Below are positions 23,201-34,077 of a stretch of DNA of 64,000 nucleotides, one piece after another. Positions within the stretch are counted from its first letter, which is position 1. Every line of letters begins with the position of its first letter. The notes under the pieces are model-generated. The model was not told where the DNA came from. It was given only the letters and a program-made list of their open reading frames with translations, and searched no databases. The DNA comes from Lutraria lutraria (Eukaryota; Mollusca; Bivalvia; Venerida; Mactridae): positions 12,501-76,500 of the forward strand of contig OZ026847.1 in the NCBI GenBank assembly GCA_964023205.1. The letters run 5' to 3'. The position numbers were made by a program, and so were the translations under genes.

Positions 23201-25730
23201 CATGTTCATGTTATATGATAAAGTGATGAGTCATTGCACATGTTCATGTTATACAATAAAGTGATGAGTCATTGCACATGTTCAAGTCATACAATAAAGT
23301 GATGAGTCATTGCACATGTTCAAGTCATACAATAAAGTGATGAGTCATTGCACATGTTCAAGTCATACAATAAAGTGATGAGTCATTGCACATGTTCAAG
23401 TCATACAATAAAGTGATGAGTCATTGCACATGTTCAAGTCATACAATAAAGTGATGAGTCATTGCACATGTTCAAGTCATACAATAAAGTGATGAGTCAT
23501 TGCACATGTTCAAGTCATATGATAAAGTGATGATTTATTGCACATGTTCAAGTCATACAATAAAGTGATGAGTCATTGCACATGTTCAAGTCATATGATA
23601 AAGTGATGAGTCATTGCACATGTTCAAGTCAAACAATAAAGTGATGAGTCATTGCACATGTTCAAGTCATATGATAAAGTGATGAGTCATTGCACATGTT
23701 CAAGTTATACAATAAAGTGATGAGTCATTGCACATGTTCAAGTCATACAATAAAGTGATGAGTCATTGCACATGTTCAAGTTATACAATAAAGTGATGAG
23801 TCATTGCACATGTTCATGTTATATGATATAGTGATGAGTCATTGCACATGTTCATGTTATATGATAAAGTGATGAGTCATTGCACATGTTCAAGTTATAT
23901 GATAAAGTGATGAGTCATTGCACATGTTCAAGTCATACAATAAAGTGATGAGTCATTGCACATGTTCATGTTATATGATAAAGTGATGAGTCATTGCACA
24001 TGTTCAAGTTATATGATAAAGTGATGAGTCATTGCACATGTTCATGTTATATGATAAAGTGATGAGTCATTGCACATGTTCAAGTTATATGATAAAGTGA
24101 TGAGTCATTGCACATGTTCAAGTTATATGATAAAGTGATGAGTCATTGCACATGTTCAAGTCATACAATAAAGTGATGAGTCATTGCACATGTTCATGTT
24201 ATATGATAAAGTGATGAGTCATTGTACATGTTCAAGTCATACAATAAAGTGATGAGTCATTGCACATGTTCATGTTATATGATAAAGTGATGAGTCATTG
24301 CACATGTTCAAGTTATATGATAAAGTGATGATTCATTCACATGTTCAAGTCATACAATAAAGTGATGAGTCATTGCACATGTTCATGCTATATGATAAAG
24401 TGATGAGTCATTGCATATGTTCATGTTATATGATAAAGTGATGAGTCATTGCACATGTTCAAGTCATACAATAAAGTGATGAGTCATTGCACATGTTCAA
24501 GTCATACAATAAATGATGAGTCATTGCACATGCTCAAGTCATACAATAAAGTGATGAGTTATTGCACATGTTCAAGTCATACAATAAAGTGATGAGTCAT
24601 TGCACATGTTCAAGTCATACAATAAAGTGATGAGTCATTGTACATGTTCAAGTCATATGACAAAGTGATGAGTCATTGCACATGTTCAAGTCATACAATA
24701 AAGTGATGAGTCATTGCACATGTTCATGTTATATGATAAAGTGATGAGTCATTGCACATGTTCATGTTATATGATAAAGTGATGAGTCATTGCACATGTT
24801 CATGTTATACAATAAAGTGATGAGTCATTGCACATGTTCAAGTCATACAATAAAGTGATGAGTCATTGCACATGTTCAAGTCATACAATAAAGTGATGAG
24901 TCATTGCACATGTTCAAGTCATACAATAAAGTGATGAGTCATTGCACATGTTCAAGTCATACAATAAAGTGATGAGTCATTGCACATGTTCAAGTCATAC
25001 AATAAAGTGATGAGTCATTGCACATGTTCAAGTCATACAATAAAGTGATGAGTCATTGCACATGTTCAAGTCATATGATAAAGTGATGAGTCATTGCACA
25101 TGTTCAAGTCATACAATAAAGTGATGAGTCATTGCACATGTTCAAGTCATATGATAAAGTGATGAGTCATTGCACATGTTCAAGTCAAACAATAAAGTGA
25201 TGAGTCATTGCACATGTTCAAGTCATATGATAAAGTGATGAGTCATTGCACTTGTTCAAGTCATACAATAAAGTGATGAGTCATTGCACATGTTCAAGTC
25301 ATACAATAAAGTGATGAGTCATTGCACATGTTCAAGTCATATGATAAAGTGATGAGTCATTGCACATGTTCAAGTCATACAATAAAGTGATGAGTCATTG
25401 CACATGTTCAAGTCATACAATAAAGTGATGGGTCATTGCACATGTTCAAGTCATACAATAAAGTGATGAGTCATTGCACATGTTCAAGTCATACAATAAA
25501 GTGATGAGTCATTGCACATGTTCAAGTCATATGATAAAGTGAAGAGTCATTGCACATGTTCAAGTCATGTGATAAAGTGATCAGTCATTGCACATGTTCA
25601 AGTCATACAATAAAGTGATGAGTCATTGCACATGTTCAAGTCATACAATAAAGTGATGAGTCATTGCACATGTTCAAGTCATACAATAAAGTGATAAGTC
25701 ATTGCACATGTTCAAGTCATATGATAAAGT
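20275..25730. repeat. 38-bp satellite array, about 143 copies, each with a TGAGTCA motif
   Basis: The unit is attgcacatgttcaagtcat then acaataaagtgatgagtc. Two main unit types alternate irregularly: caagtcatacaata and catgttatatgata, plus hybrids. Nearly every unit carries ATGAGTCAT, a perfect AP-1 (TPA-response element) consensus. Rare private variants (gCtcaagtc, agtcTtac, gatgaTTTatt, gtcaAacaa) recur at fixed 1216-bp spacing, showing higher-order duplication. Two single-base deletions lie near 24340 and 24513. 38 is not divisible by three and no long ORF exists. Confidence 0.97.
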
Positions 25731-26284
25731 ATTTGTCCTGCAAACAGATTTCAATCATACTTAACAGTTAGGTGATACTTATTTTCCAGAGATTGACTGC
25801 TATAACCAATCCGATATAGGAAGTCATGTTGGGATTCAATGATGTGTTGTTTTTGTTCAGTTTGACATATCTACAAAACACCATATAGCTTTCAAAATGG
25901 TACTAAACACGTATCTATGTTTATTTGCAAGTAAGTGGATTCTTATGGCTTCATTTTGTTACTTGATGAGTATTCTATTTGCGTCATTGTCGATACAGTT
26001 AAGCATTGTATTTAACCCGCGTGACAAGTTGGTAGGATCGGCTCTCACATAATGATCAGACAAAATTAAGATACCCTATATGAAGAGACTACGTGACTTC
26101 GTACCTTTGATGATGAGACATTTACGAAGAAACTGTCATATTTATAGAGTGCTGAAATAGCCAAGTTCATAAAGTGTCGCTTGTTTTATTCACGATTAAA
26201 GAAATACAGTGTATGATTGACGCAACACTATATGGATGCTTTCATTCCAAAGAAGACTTGGCGACAGACTTGACGTGGAAGCAC
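25731..26284. other. Unique DNA, no gene seen
   Basis: Mixed-composition sequence between the 38-bp array and the next repeat. I recognise no domain-bearing frame. Confidence 0.5.
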
Positions 26285-26541
26285 GCATAAATCATTGTAA
26301 GACCTTTACAGTATACAGTGCAACCTCTCCAAAGCAATAAATCATTGTAAGACCTTTACAGTATACAGTGCAACCTCTCCAAAGCAATAAATCATTGTAA
26401 GACCTTTACAGTATACAGTGCAACCTCTCCAAAGCAATAAATCATTGTAAGACCTTTACAGTATACAGTACAACCTCTCCAAAGCAATAAATCATTGTAA
26501 GACCTTTACAGTATACAGTGCAACCTCTCCAAAGCAATAAA
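26285..26541. repeat. 50-bp tandem array, 5 copies, derived from a MITE arm
   Basis: The unit is aaagcaataaatcattgtaa, then gacctttacagtatacagtg, then caacctctcc, at exact 50-bp spacing (atcattgtaa at 26291, 26341, 26391, 26441, 26491). Each unit includes tacagtgcaacctctcc, the left arm of the inverted-repeat element ending at 26690. Confidence 0.95.
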
Positions 26542-26690
26542 CCTTGGGGAGTAGCAAAATTATGTTGTTGTTGAGAGGTTATTGCTCTAGAGAGGTTTAA
26601 TTAATAGTTAAATCGCTCAGTGCTGTTGTTGCAGAGAAATAGTTGCTAAAGAGAGGGACGCTCTGGAGAGGTTGTACTGTATATACATGC
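26500..26690. mobile_element. Inverted-repeat (MITE-like) element, 'acaacctctcc' family
   Basis: The left end tatacagtgcaacctctcca (in the last 50-bp unit) is matched by tggagaggttgtactgtata at about 26664-26683 in inverse orientation. The body repeats gagaggtt and gttgctcta-like words. A related piece lies at 41491-41600 (cagtacaacctctccagaac), so this is a dispersed family in the genome. No coding capacity. Confidence 0.55.
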
Positions 26691-27717
26691 TTTCCTGTAT
26701 AATGGCTATATACAATTTAATAGCTGTACAATATTATATGTTTTACAATATATGTTTTAAAGTATAGGTTTTACAATATATGCGTTTTAGATATATGTGT
26801 TTAACAGGATATATGGAAATTAGTTTGAGATAACCGAAATTTGAGATAAGCAAATATTGTGTTATTATACATTTTTAAAGTATTTTTTTGTGTATAGCCT
26901 TTCTTACAATGCTTGTATGTAACTTACGTTTTGCTTGAATAAATCACGTATATACGTAGAGAAGAAACAAAATAATATTATGCATCTATTCATAATAATT
27001 TTTATCAACAATCAATGTCCCAGCTTCAGATATTTTTCACAAGAGAGTAAATTAGGTCGAATAATTATCACGCATATTGAAATTTGTTGTAAGAATTCGA
27101 AAACACGGTGAGTCTAGCTTCACATATTTTCGGATATGCACGTTTCCGTACACAAAGTAAGATGAGCGTGTTCCTTGCAATGTCGATCACGCATTCGGAA
27201 TGGATCATTTTTATCAAGCTATGATCATTTTGAAATCCAACACTGTTAGAGATGGCGAGTAATCGTACTTGATTTTCGACGTAGACCTACGAGTGTCATA
27301 GTGTTCGGAGAGACACTGCAGCTGAAGACATACGTGATGCGTAGTATTAGTATTTGTTTACCCTACCTACCATGGTTTTAATTAAGTCAAATACCAGATA
27401 TGATTATCATGCTACACTACACTTACGGTTTCCGTTTGTCACTCGATTGTAAATCTCTCTGAGCATTTAGTTCAATTAGCAAAATGTCATAATAGGTGTG
27501 AAAGCGTCCATGATAAACAACTCAAACTACATGTTAATAAGAGTCACTTGGACAAAAATAGTTTGACATAAACGAAATTTTGAGATAAGTGAATTGGAGG
27601 TAACCAGATTATTTTCATATAGATATAGAGCAAAAAAATCGGGACCCAAAGAAACAGTTTGACATTAACCGAAATTTTGATATAAGCGAGTTTGACATAA
27701 CGAGATTCAATGTGATT
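26691..27717. other. AT-rich DNA with a dispersed 'gataaccgaaattt' motif
   Basis: No gene recognised. The motif agtttgagataaccgaaatt occurs at 26820, and similar words occur at 27560 (gtttgacataaacgaaatttt) and 27656-27700, including gtttgacataacgagattc. These are short diverged copies of one dispersed repeat. Confidence 0.5.
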
Positions 27718-28055
27718 TACGATATATGCTTTACGATATATATGTTTTACAGTATTATATCCTTTACGATATATATGTTTTACAGTATATATGCTTTACG
27801 ATATATATGTTTTACAGTATATATGTTTTACAATATATGTGTTTTACAATATATATCTTTTACAATATATATGTTTTACAATATATGTGTTTTACGATAT
27901 TCATATTTTACAATATATATGTTTTACTATATATGTTTTACAATAATGTGTTTTACGATATTTATATTTTGCAATATTATGTTTTACTATACATGTTTTA
28001 CAGTATAATATGTTTTATGATATAAATGTTTTACAATATAAATGCCTTACAATAT
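27718..28055. repeat. Imperfect AT-rich short tandem repeat
   Basis: About 20 degenerate copies of a 13-18 bp word of the form ttttacaatatatatg. Overlapping open frames of about 98 codons in two frames are low-complexity translation of the repeat and are not credible genes. Confidence 0.85.
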
Positions 28056-29770
28056 ACATATACAGATTTTTCATGCGGTTTTACAAACATGTAGCATTAT
28101 GTTCACTTCGTACAGATATTCTATAGCAGCTGTTTTATCATAAATTCTGACTTTCAGACTTGAATGAGTTTGTAATAATGGTTGAAATAGCGAACATACA
28201 AATGTCGAATTCATTTGTGCTTTGAATGTATTATATCTGAAGGAATCGAAGATAACAGTCTGTAGTTAAATCAACTATTTTGCGGATTTCCCGAGAACTT
28301 AACACTTAAACTTAAATAGAAAATCGATATAGTTAGCGCACCGATGGTATTTACTTAACTGACTGTGTGTGGATGAGTGTTTGTACTGTGTGCAATATCA
28401 CTCTGTTCGCGAGTCTGTAACGACAAAGACCGAACAAGAACAACTATAACAAAACGTTATAGTTAGACGAATTACAAGAAGCATTGGTTTAAGTTTTTTG
28501 TATGAAGCTGCTTTTTTCATAAAGGATATTGACCGTCTACTTTATTCATTCCTCCATTATGGAGAGTATAACATATTTACAAGTTATAGAAATTTCACAT
28601 ATTTTGACAATCTTGAGTATTTGACAAATGAATACATTCATGTATATAGTTCATATGTACATGGTATTACCATACCATACATAAACGGAATAAAGTACAT
28701 CCTAAATACTACCAAATCCACCATAGTCTGATATGATACAACCACATCAAACTTATTATGCCTAGTTAACATCATAGAACGATGCCTACGTTACTTACTT
28801 ACGTTTCAACAACAGAGAAGACGAACAGATTCAGTCAAACATGACAGGTAACGCGACGAATAGCCAGTCCAATGATTGACCAATCAAAAATGACCAAAAT
28901 CACCATTAGCCAATCAAATGGCCAGGATTAGCCAAACTAGTAATAGACAATACAGTAAGTACTCGCAAACAGCTATAATAAACAAATACTCGTAAGTATA
29001 ATTCGTCTAGAAAAATGTAGTACGAAGCGCTACCTAAGCTTACAGAGCAGCGCAAATCATACGATATTGAATTTACCTTGACTAATTTTTACCTTATATT
29101 ATTGTAGAAATATATTGTAACGTATGTGTAAATATAATTTCTGAGGTTTAGTTAAAATAAAATGATTCGTTCTTCACTTTTTGTTTATGGCTTACTTTCT
29201 CTGTCTTAGCCCTTTACCGTTTCACAAAAGTGATTTTAAGACAAATGAAAATGTCCTTTAATGTGGTAATCCTTTAAACTGAGTGAAAAGTAAGTCGGTT
29301 TGTATGTGTTGTACGTAAGTCCTTTCAGCTTGGAATAAAAGTATACACATTAATAGCTTAACCAAGTTGTTTTACAGGTAAGAGTTCCTGCAATAATAAT
29401 AATATAGATATATAGGATTTCCTTCAAACTTTGAACAAATGATGTTCGTTGATAAACTGGTAGGATTTGAACTTTCCTTTCTTAAGGTGAATAGTCTACC
29501 ACCGGGCAGTCACTCCTCGTTACTCAACCCATTGGCCATCACTCCCCGTTTTAGCAATACACACATGCACACAACGGCGACGGCGATATACAATAAATGC
29601 CAGATAAAAAATAAAATCCCAAATCAAACCAGCAAATCACGGTAAAAAAAATAAGAGGGGATAAGCTAAACATTATTATGAACGGATAAACATTATTTAT
29701 TAAACATATTCGAGTGTGTAGGGATGTAGCAGGAACGATAACTCTGCATTATAGAGGTCGATATAGGAGT
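28056..29770. other. Unique AT-rich DNA, no gene recognised
   Basis: Contains a 77-codon frame at 28498 that starts with TTG and has no recognisable domain. At about 28860-28935 several ccaatca / agccaatc words cluster (CCAAT-box-like), of unknown meaning. Nothing else supported. Confidence 0.5.
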
Positions 29771-29900
29771 GCGACATTTAGCGTTGATGTTGCGACATAT
29801 AGCGTCAGTGCTATTTGTTGCGACATTTAGCGTTGCAGATGCGACATATAGCGTCAGGAGGTTTTGCGACATTTAGCGTCGATGCGACATTTAACGTTGC
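29771..29900. repeat. Degenerate short repeat 'gcgacatttagcg'
   Basis: Six loosely spaced copies of tgcgacat(t/a)tagcgt(t/c). They immediately precede the LINE remnant. Spacing is irregular, 16-43 bp. Confidence 0.75.
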
Positions 29901-30009
29901 TACAAGCATCACACAGTGCACAGCACGTAAAACTTCAGCCAACGTGGACCACGTACGCCAAGTAGCAAGAGGAACTCTGTTTAGTGTCAATTGCATTCAT
30001 AATTATGGT

Positions 30010-30970
30010 ATAAGCACGATATCGTCGGTTCGAATATACAATTCAACTGTCTTACCAAGAGCATATTTCGGCTGCCATTTGAGGAGTAATATATCCCGAA
30101 GTGACATGCGGCACATGGAGGCAGCTCACCACTACTGTCTCAAAAGAATGCAATCACTACCATTTAGAACTCGGTCAGACATGGTGAAGGGTCTTCTGGG
30201 GTATACACCTATCGAAGCGCACATCGACCAACAGAAATTGAACTTCTTGGGGTCTATTTGTAGAATAAAATCGACAGATGTTGTCTTGAAAATGTTCTTG
30301 TATAGACTATCTCAGTTCAGACTTAATAGTTCCACTCTAAGCATTATGGATTTATACCTGATATTGTTCGTATTCTGAGAAAGTACAACATAGAACAACA
30401 TATATTGGAGCTTAACCTAACCCTAACCCTAAAACTGTGACAATTTCAACAAACTTGTCATAGAAAAAGACATATAAACATGCGTTATTCTCATACGAAC
30501 AACGTAAATGGCTAGAACGCATGGACTTGTGTCCAGAATTCAGCAGATCTTCGAACCTTTGGCGAGTGGCGCTAATGAAGCTAAACAGTATAGAACTAAT
30601 GACATTTCTGGTGAAAACTTGTTGTACTCCGGTTACAAATACGGAAACTTTATGCACTGTATGTAACATGACACATAGAGACTACCTTATTCATGTAATG
30701 TTTCAGTGCAACAACAATGATATGAACGTTTTACGAGACTCTTTTGTACGGAAAATAAATGTTTTATCTCCAGAATTCTATTATATACTAACTGAATGTA
30801 CAACGATGTCGTTAAAGCTAAAATATTTACTAGGTTTCATTGATCAAAGACTGTCTTACTTAGTTACCCCAGAAAAATATGCTGAAATAATTTACTTTGT
30901 TGCCTCATATATGAGGCGGCTACTTAACGTGCATGCAACTTGTTGCCTCGTATATGAGGCGGCTACTTAA
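30010..30970 (+). pseudogene. LINE reverse-transcriptase C-terminal remnant
   Basis: The conceptual product carries the C-terminal region of a non-LTR retrotransposon ORF2. The first part (VLPRAYFGCHLRS, HHYCLKRMQSLPFRTRSD, GLLGYTPIEAHIDQQKLNFL) is typical of the segment after the RT thumb. The second part (from about 30521) has the terminal zinc-finger-like C-X2-C...H...C (CTVCNMTHRDYLIHVMFQC). A frame change occurs near 30340 (GFIPDIVRILRKYNIEQHI lies in another frame), and an 18-bp telomere repeat sits at 30416-30433 between the halves. Endonuclease and the RT catalytic core are missing. The 3' end of the reading frame grades into the 43-bp array. Confidence 0.75.
30416..30433. repeat. Interstitial telomeric repeat inside a LINE remnant
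   Basis: cctaaccctaaccctaaa, same orientation as the chromosome-end tract, located between the two halves of the LINE C-terminal remnant. It is too short to be a relocated telomere; insertion during break repair is the likely source. Confidence 0.85.
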
Positions 30971-31714
30971 CGTGCATGCAACGTGTTGTCTCATATATGA
31001 GGCGGCTACTTAACGTGCATGCAACTTGTTGTCTCATATATGAGGCGGCTACTTAACGTGCATGCAACGTGTTGTCTCATATATGAGGCGGCTACTTAAC
31101 GTGCATGCAACTTGTTGTCTCATATATGAGGCGGCTACTTAACGTGCATGCAACGTGTTGCCTCATATATGAGGCGGCTACTTAACGTGCATGCAACTTG
31201 TTGTCTCATATATGAGGCGGCTACTTAACGTGCATGCAACGTGTTGTCTCATATATGAGGCGGCTACTTAACGTGCATGCAACTTGTTGTCTCATATATG
31301 AGGCGGCTACTTAACGTGCATGCAACTTGTTGCCTCATATATGAGGCGGCTACTTAACGTGCATGCAACGTGTTGTCTCATATATGAGGCGGCTACTTAA
31401 CGTGCATGCAACTTGTTGTCTCATATATGAGGCGGCTACTTAACGTGCATGCAACTTGTTGCCTCATATATGAGGCGGCTACTTAACGTGCATGCAACTT
31501 GTTGCCTCGTGTATGAGGCGGCTACTTAACGTGCATGCAACTTGTTGCCTCATATATGAGGCGGCTACTTAACGTGCATGCAACTTGTTGCCTCGTATAT
31601 GAGGCGGCTACTTAACGTGCATGCAACGTGTTGCCTCATATATGAGGCGGCTACTTAACGTGCATGCAACTTGTTGTCTCATATATGAGGCGGCTACTTA
31701 ACGTGCATGCAACT
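30896..31714. repeat. 43-bp tandem array seeded from LINE coding sequence, 19 copies
   Basis: The unit is ttgttgtctcatatatgagg, then cggctacttaacgtgcatgc, then aac. It contains the 14-bp palindrome cctcatatatgagg and the word gcatgc. The first copy still encodes the end of the LINE frame (VASYMRRLLNVHAT), so the array grew from LINE sequence. In the first nine copies the linker alternates strictly between caacTtgttg and caacGtgttg, which indicates an 86-bp dimer as the copying unit there. Confidence 0.95.
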
Positions 31715-32140
31715 TTACAGTAACGATTCATAATATTGACCTTATATGAAATGAATCTGAACTTTGAATACACATTTTAAAAGCAATATACTTGAGTACT
31801 AGTAATATTCCTATACTTCAGCTTCCATTTCGTTCTTCTTTCGCATACTTTGAAGCTATTGTAAATGGCATATTCACTAATATCATCTGAAAGGCGATAT
31901 TAATGATCTAGCATTAAGGAGGTACTGTCTAGTGGTTGTAACTGTTTTTTTACTCCGTTCGTCGGTAACTGTATTTATACATTGTATATGTAACTTGTAT
32001 TTATATGTGTAATTCGGTGTACTTTGTATTTACGTGTAATTTATACTAGTTTGTGTAATTTGGTGTAATTTATAATTGTCATGTGTTTTATTTGAACTTA
32101 TTTGTGTAATTCTGCTCTAATGTTTCTTTGTATATGCATA
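31715..32140. other. Probable LINE 3' untranslated region
   Basis: Follows the LINE-derived array in the same orientation. T-rich, with reiterated gtgtaatt(t)ggtgta and gtatttat words, consistent with a LINE 3' UTR. It ends at the 3' end of the oppositely oriented LINE remnant. No ORF. Confidence 0.4.
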
Positions 32141-32149
32141 TCACTCTTC

Positions 32150-33260
32150 AGAAAATGGAGGAATAAAAGTTATATATACAAGTGAGTACCATTCTGATAA
32201 AAATAAATCTTTAAGTTTTTTTTGTTTTACAGTTACTTTCAGCCAATTGACAAAATTATCATTATTCCACATGTTCATTAGTCCACATTTGATAAATATT
32301 TGTATAATTTGATAAAACCACGGAAATTTCTTTTTTAAGTAAACATTATTTATATGTCTAGCTAACTCATACAAATTTTTATAAATAATTGCAGACAATT
32401 TCACAGGAAAATCTTCATTATGAATTATAGCCGAGTCCTGACAGATATCATTATATGTTCTATATCAATCATATACTTAAGGGTTGTAACTCCACTTTCT
32501 CCATAAACCACATAGTTAGGTGTTGATCTTTTCATGTTTAAAATGTATTTAAGAAATCGTAATTGAACTCTTTCAAGTACATCTAAATTACCATTGCCCC
32601 AAATTTCTAATCCGTTAAGAAGAATAGGTTTAATTGTTTTATTGAAAAAAAAATCAATTTGTATATCAGTAGGTGAACATAATCTATAAACACTTTCCTA
32701 ATAAACTATACATAACTCGGGTCGCTTGTACAGCAATGTGCTTTTTAGATTTTGTGAAAGATCCAGATTTACAGAAAAACACCCAACTATTTGTATTCAT
32801 TAACGGTTTCCAGAGGCCGATTTTTAAATGTAAAATGAACTGGTCGCTGTCTACCCTCTGAAAATATTACGATTTTGGATTTGGCTATCCTAACAGTAAG
32901 TTTCCAATTGATACATTATTCTTCATAACATTTAGTGCTCTTTGAAAATCAATTTCATTATCTGCTAATATTACAGTATCTACGGCATAAAGTAAGACAC
33001 ATAGTTTTAGAAAAGTTTGGATTTCGTTTGGTATTTCATTTTCATTGCCAATGTGGGTATTATGATACTGAAGCATAAAAGATTATAAGTCATTAAGAAA
33101 TATGGAAAATAGCAAAGGTGTAAGATTCTTACCTTGACGTACACCAATATTACTGTCACACTATCTTGCAAACAACAATCCGACATTTGGTATGATTCTA
33201 AAACATACATTTTTTTCTTTAGCAAATTACATGCACATTTGAGTGGCAAGATATCTAAAA
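32150..33260 (-). pseudogene. Degraded LINE reverse transcriptase (opposite orientation)
   Basis: In minus-strand translation over several frames I see GVRQGKNLTPLLFSIFLNDL (RT motif B region, near 33130), LYAVDTVILADN (motif C region, near 32980; the usual YADD is YAVD, so the first catalytic Asp is lost), NEYKYLGVFF (near 32800), LLNGLEIWG (near 32620) and a C-terminal Trp-rich tail (32141-32404). Frameshifts and stops separate these. The order and spacing match the LINE at 60431-62974, so both probably belong to related families. Non-functional. Confidence 0.7.
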
Positions 33261-33271
33261 CATCCCAATGA

Positions 33272-33500
33272 CATTTATAATCCTCATGGTGTTGGTGACT
33301 GGTGAAGCTTGTATGTTACATGAAAAACGACACAAAATTGAATTGAGAAAGGGCTTTATTTTGTAAAGCCAGAGACCTATACACAGTATAAGGTTCTAAC
33401 AAATCATATATAACAAAAGGAAGCTTTACTGAATAAAGCCTAATGACAATATCTAAATAAAAAGTTTAAATGAAAACATATATGGGCTAAACAAAGCGCC
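33272..33500 (-). repeat. Terminal direct repeat, outer copy (B2-like)
   Basis: A 229-bp repeat nearly identical to 33853-34077, from catttataatcctcatggt through to ggctaaacaaagcgcc. The only length difference seen is a 4-bp insertion here (tcatatataac versus tcataac). High similarity indicates recent activity or conversion. Confidence 0.9.
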
Positions 33501-33852
33501 CTACATATAATTTCTACATATAATGAAATGTTGTAAGTTAACTAGCCGCCATAACTAAAGAGGAAGGAGGATGGGAGGTGGTGGTAAATTTTGAAAATAA
33601 AGCGATGCCAGAGTATAAACGTAATCTGCGTACTGAAAATAAAGCTGTAAGTGCGCGTTCCGGAAATGTGAGTGCGCATGCGTGTTCCAGACCACGGCGT
33701 GCTTGCGTGACTAATAACCACGGTGGCTAGTCAATGTATGAAATGAGAAAAACACGGCGGCTAGTCAACAATACCCTAAATAGATCTAGAAACTAGATCT
33801 ATACTAACAGCACCATTTTCTGTCATAAAACATTTTATACAAGTATAAAATT
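33501..33852 (-). other. Spacer between the direct repeats (A2-like segment)
   Basis: 352 bp, richer in GC than its flanks, containing the inverted pair tagatctagaaactagatcta, gtgcgcatgcg words and two copies of (g/c)ggctagtcaa. In a split-direct-repeat element this would be the A2 segment whose partner should lie at the 5' end. I found no partner. Confidence 0.45.
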
Positions 33853-34077
33853 CATTTATAATCCTCATGGTGTTGGTGACTGGTGAAGCTTGTATGTTAC
33901 ATGAAAAACGACACAAAATTGAATTGAGAAAGGGCTTTATTTTGTAAAGCCAGAGACCTATACACAGTATAAGGTTCTAACAAATCATAACAAAAGGAAG
34001 CTTTACTGAATAAAGCCTAATGACAATATCTAAATAAAAAGTTTAAATGAAAACATATATGGGCTAAACAAAGCGCC
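33853..34077 (-). repeat. Terminal direct repeat, inner copy (B1-like)
   Basis: 225-bp partner of 33272-33500, located between the tyrosine recombinase 3' region and the A2-like spacer. Both copies contain complementary gaaagggctttattttgtaa and gctttactgaataaagcc words, which could fold in RNA. Confidence 0.9.

Noticed and set aside
20275..25730. CRISPR array
   Set aside because: Units are directly contiguous with no unique spacers, and the host is a eukaryote; the same holds for the 43-, 49-, 50- and 57-bp arrays.
27712..28025. Two overlapping ORFs of about 98 codons rich in Tyr/Phe
   Set aside because: Low-complexity translation of an imperfect AT-rich repeat.
28498..28731. 77-codon plus-strand ORF
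   Set aside because: Starts at TTG, no domain or homology signal recognised, AT-rich context.
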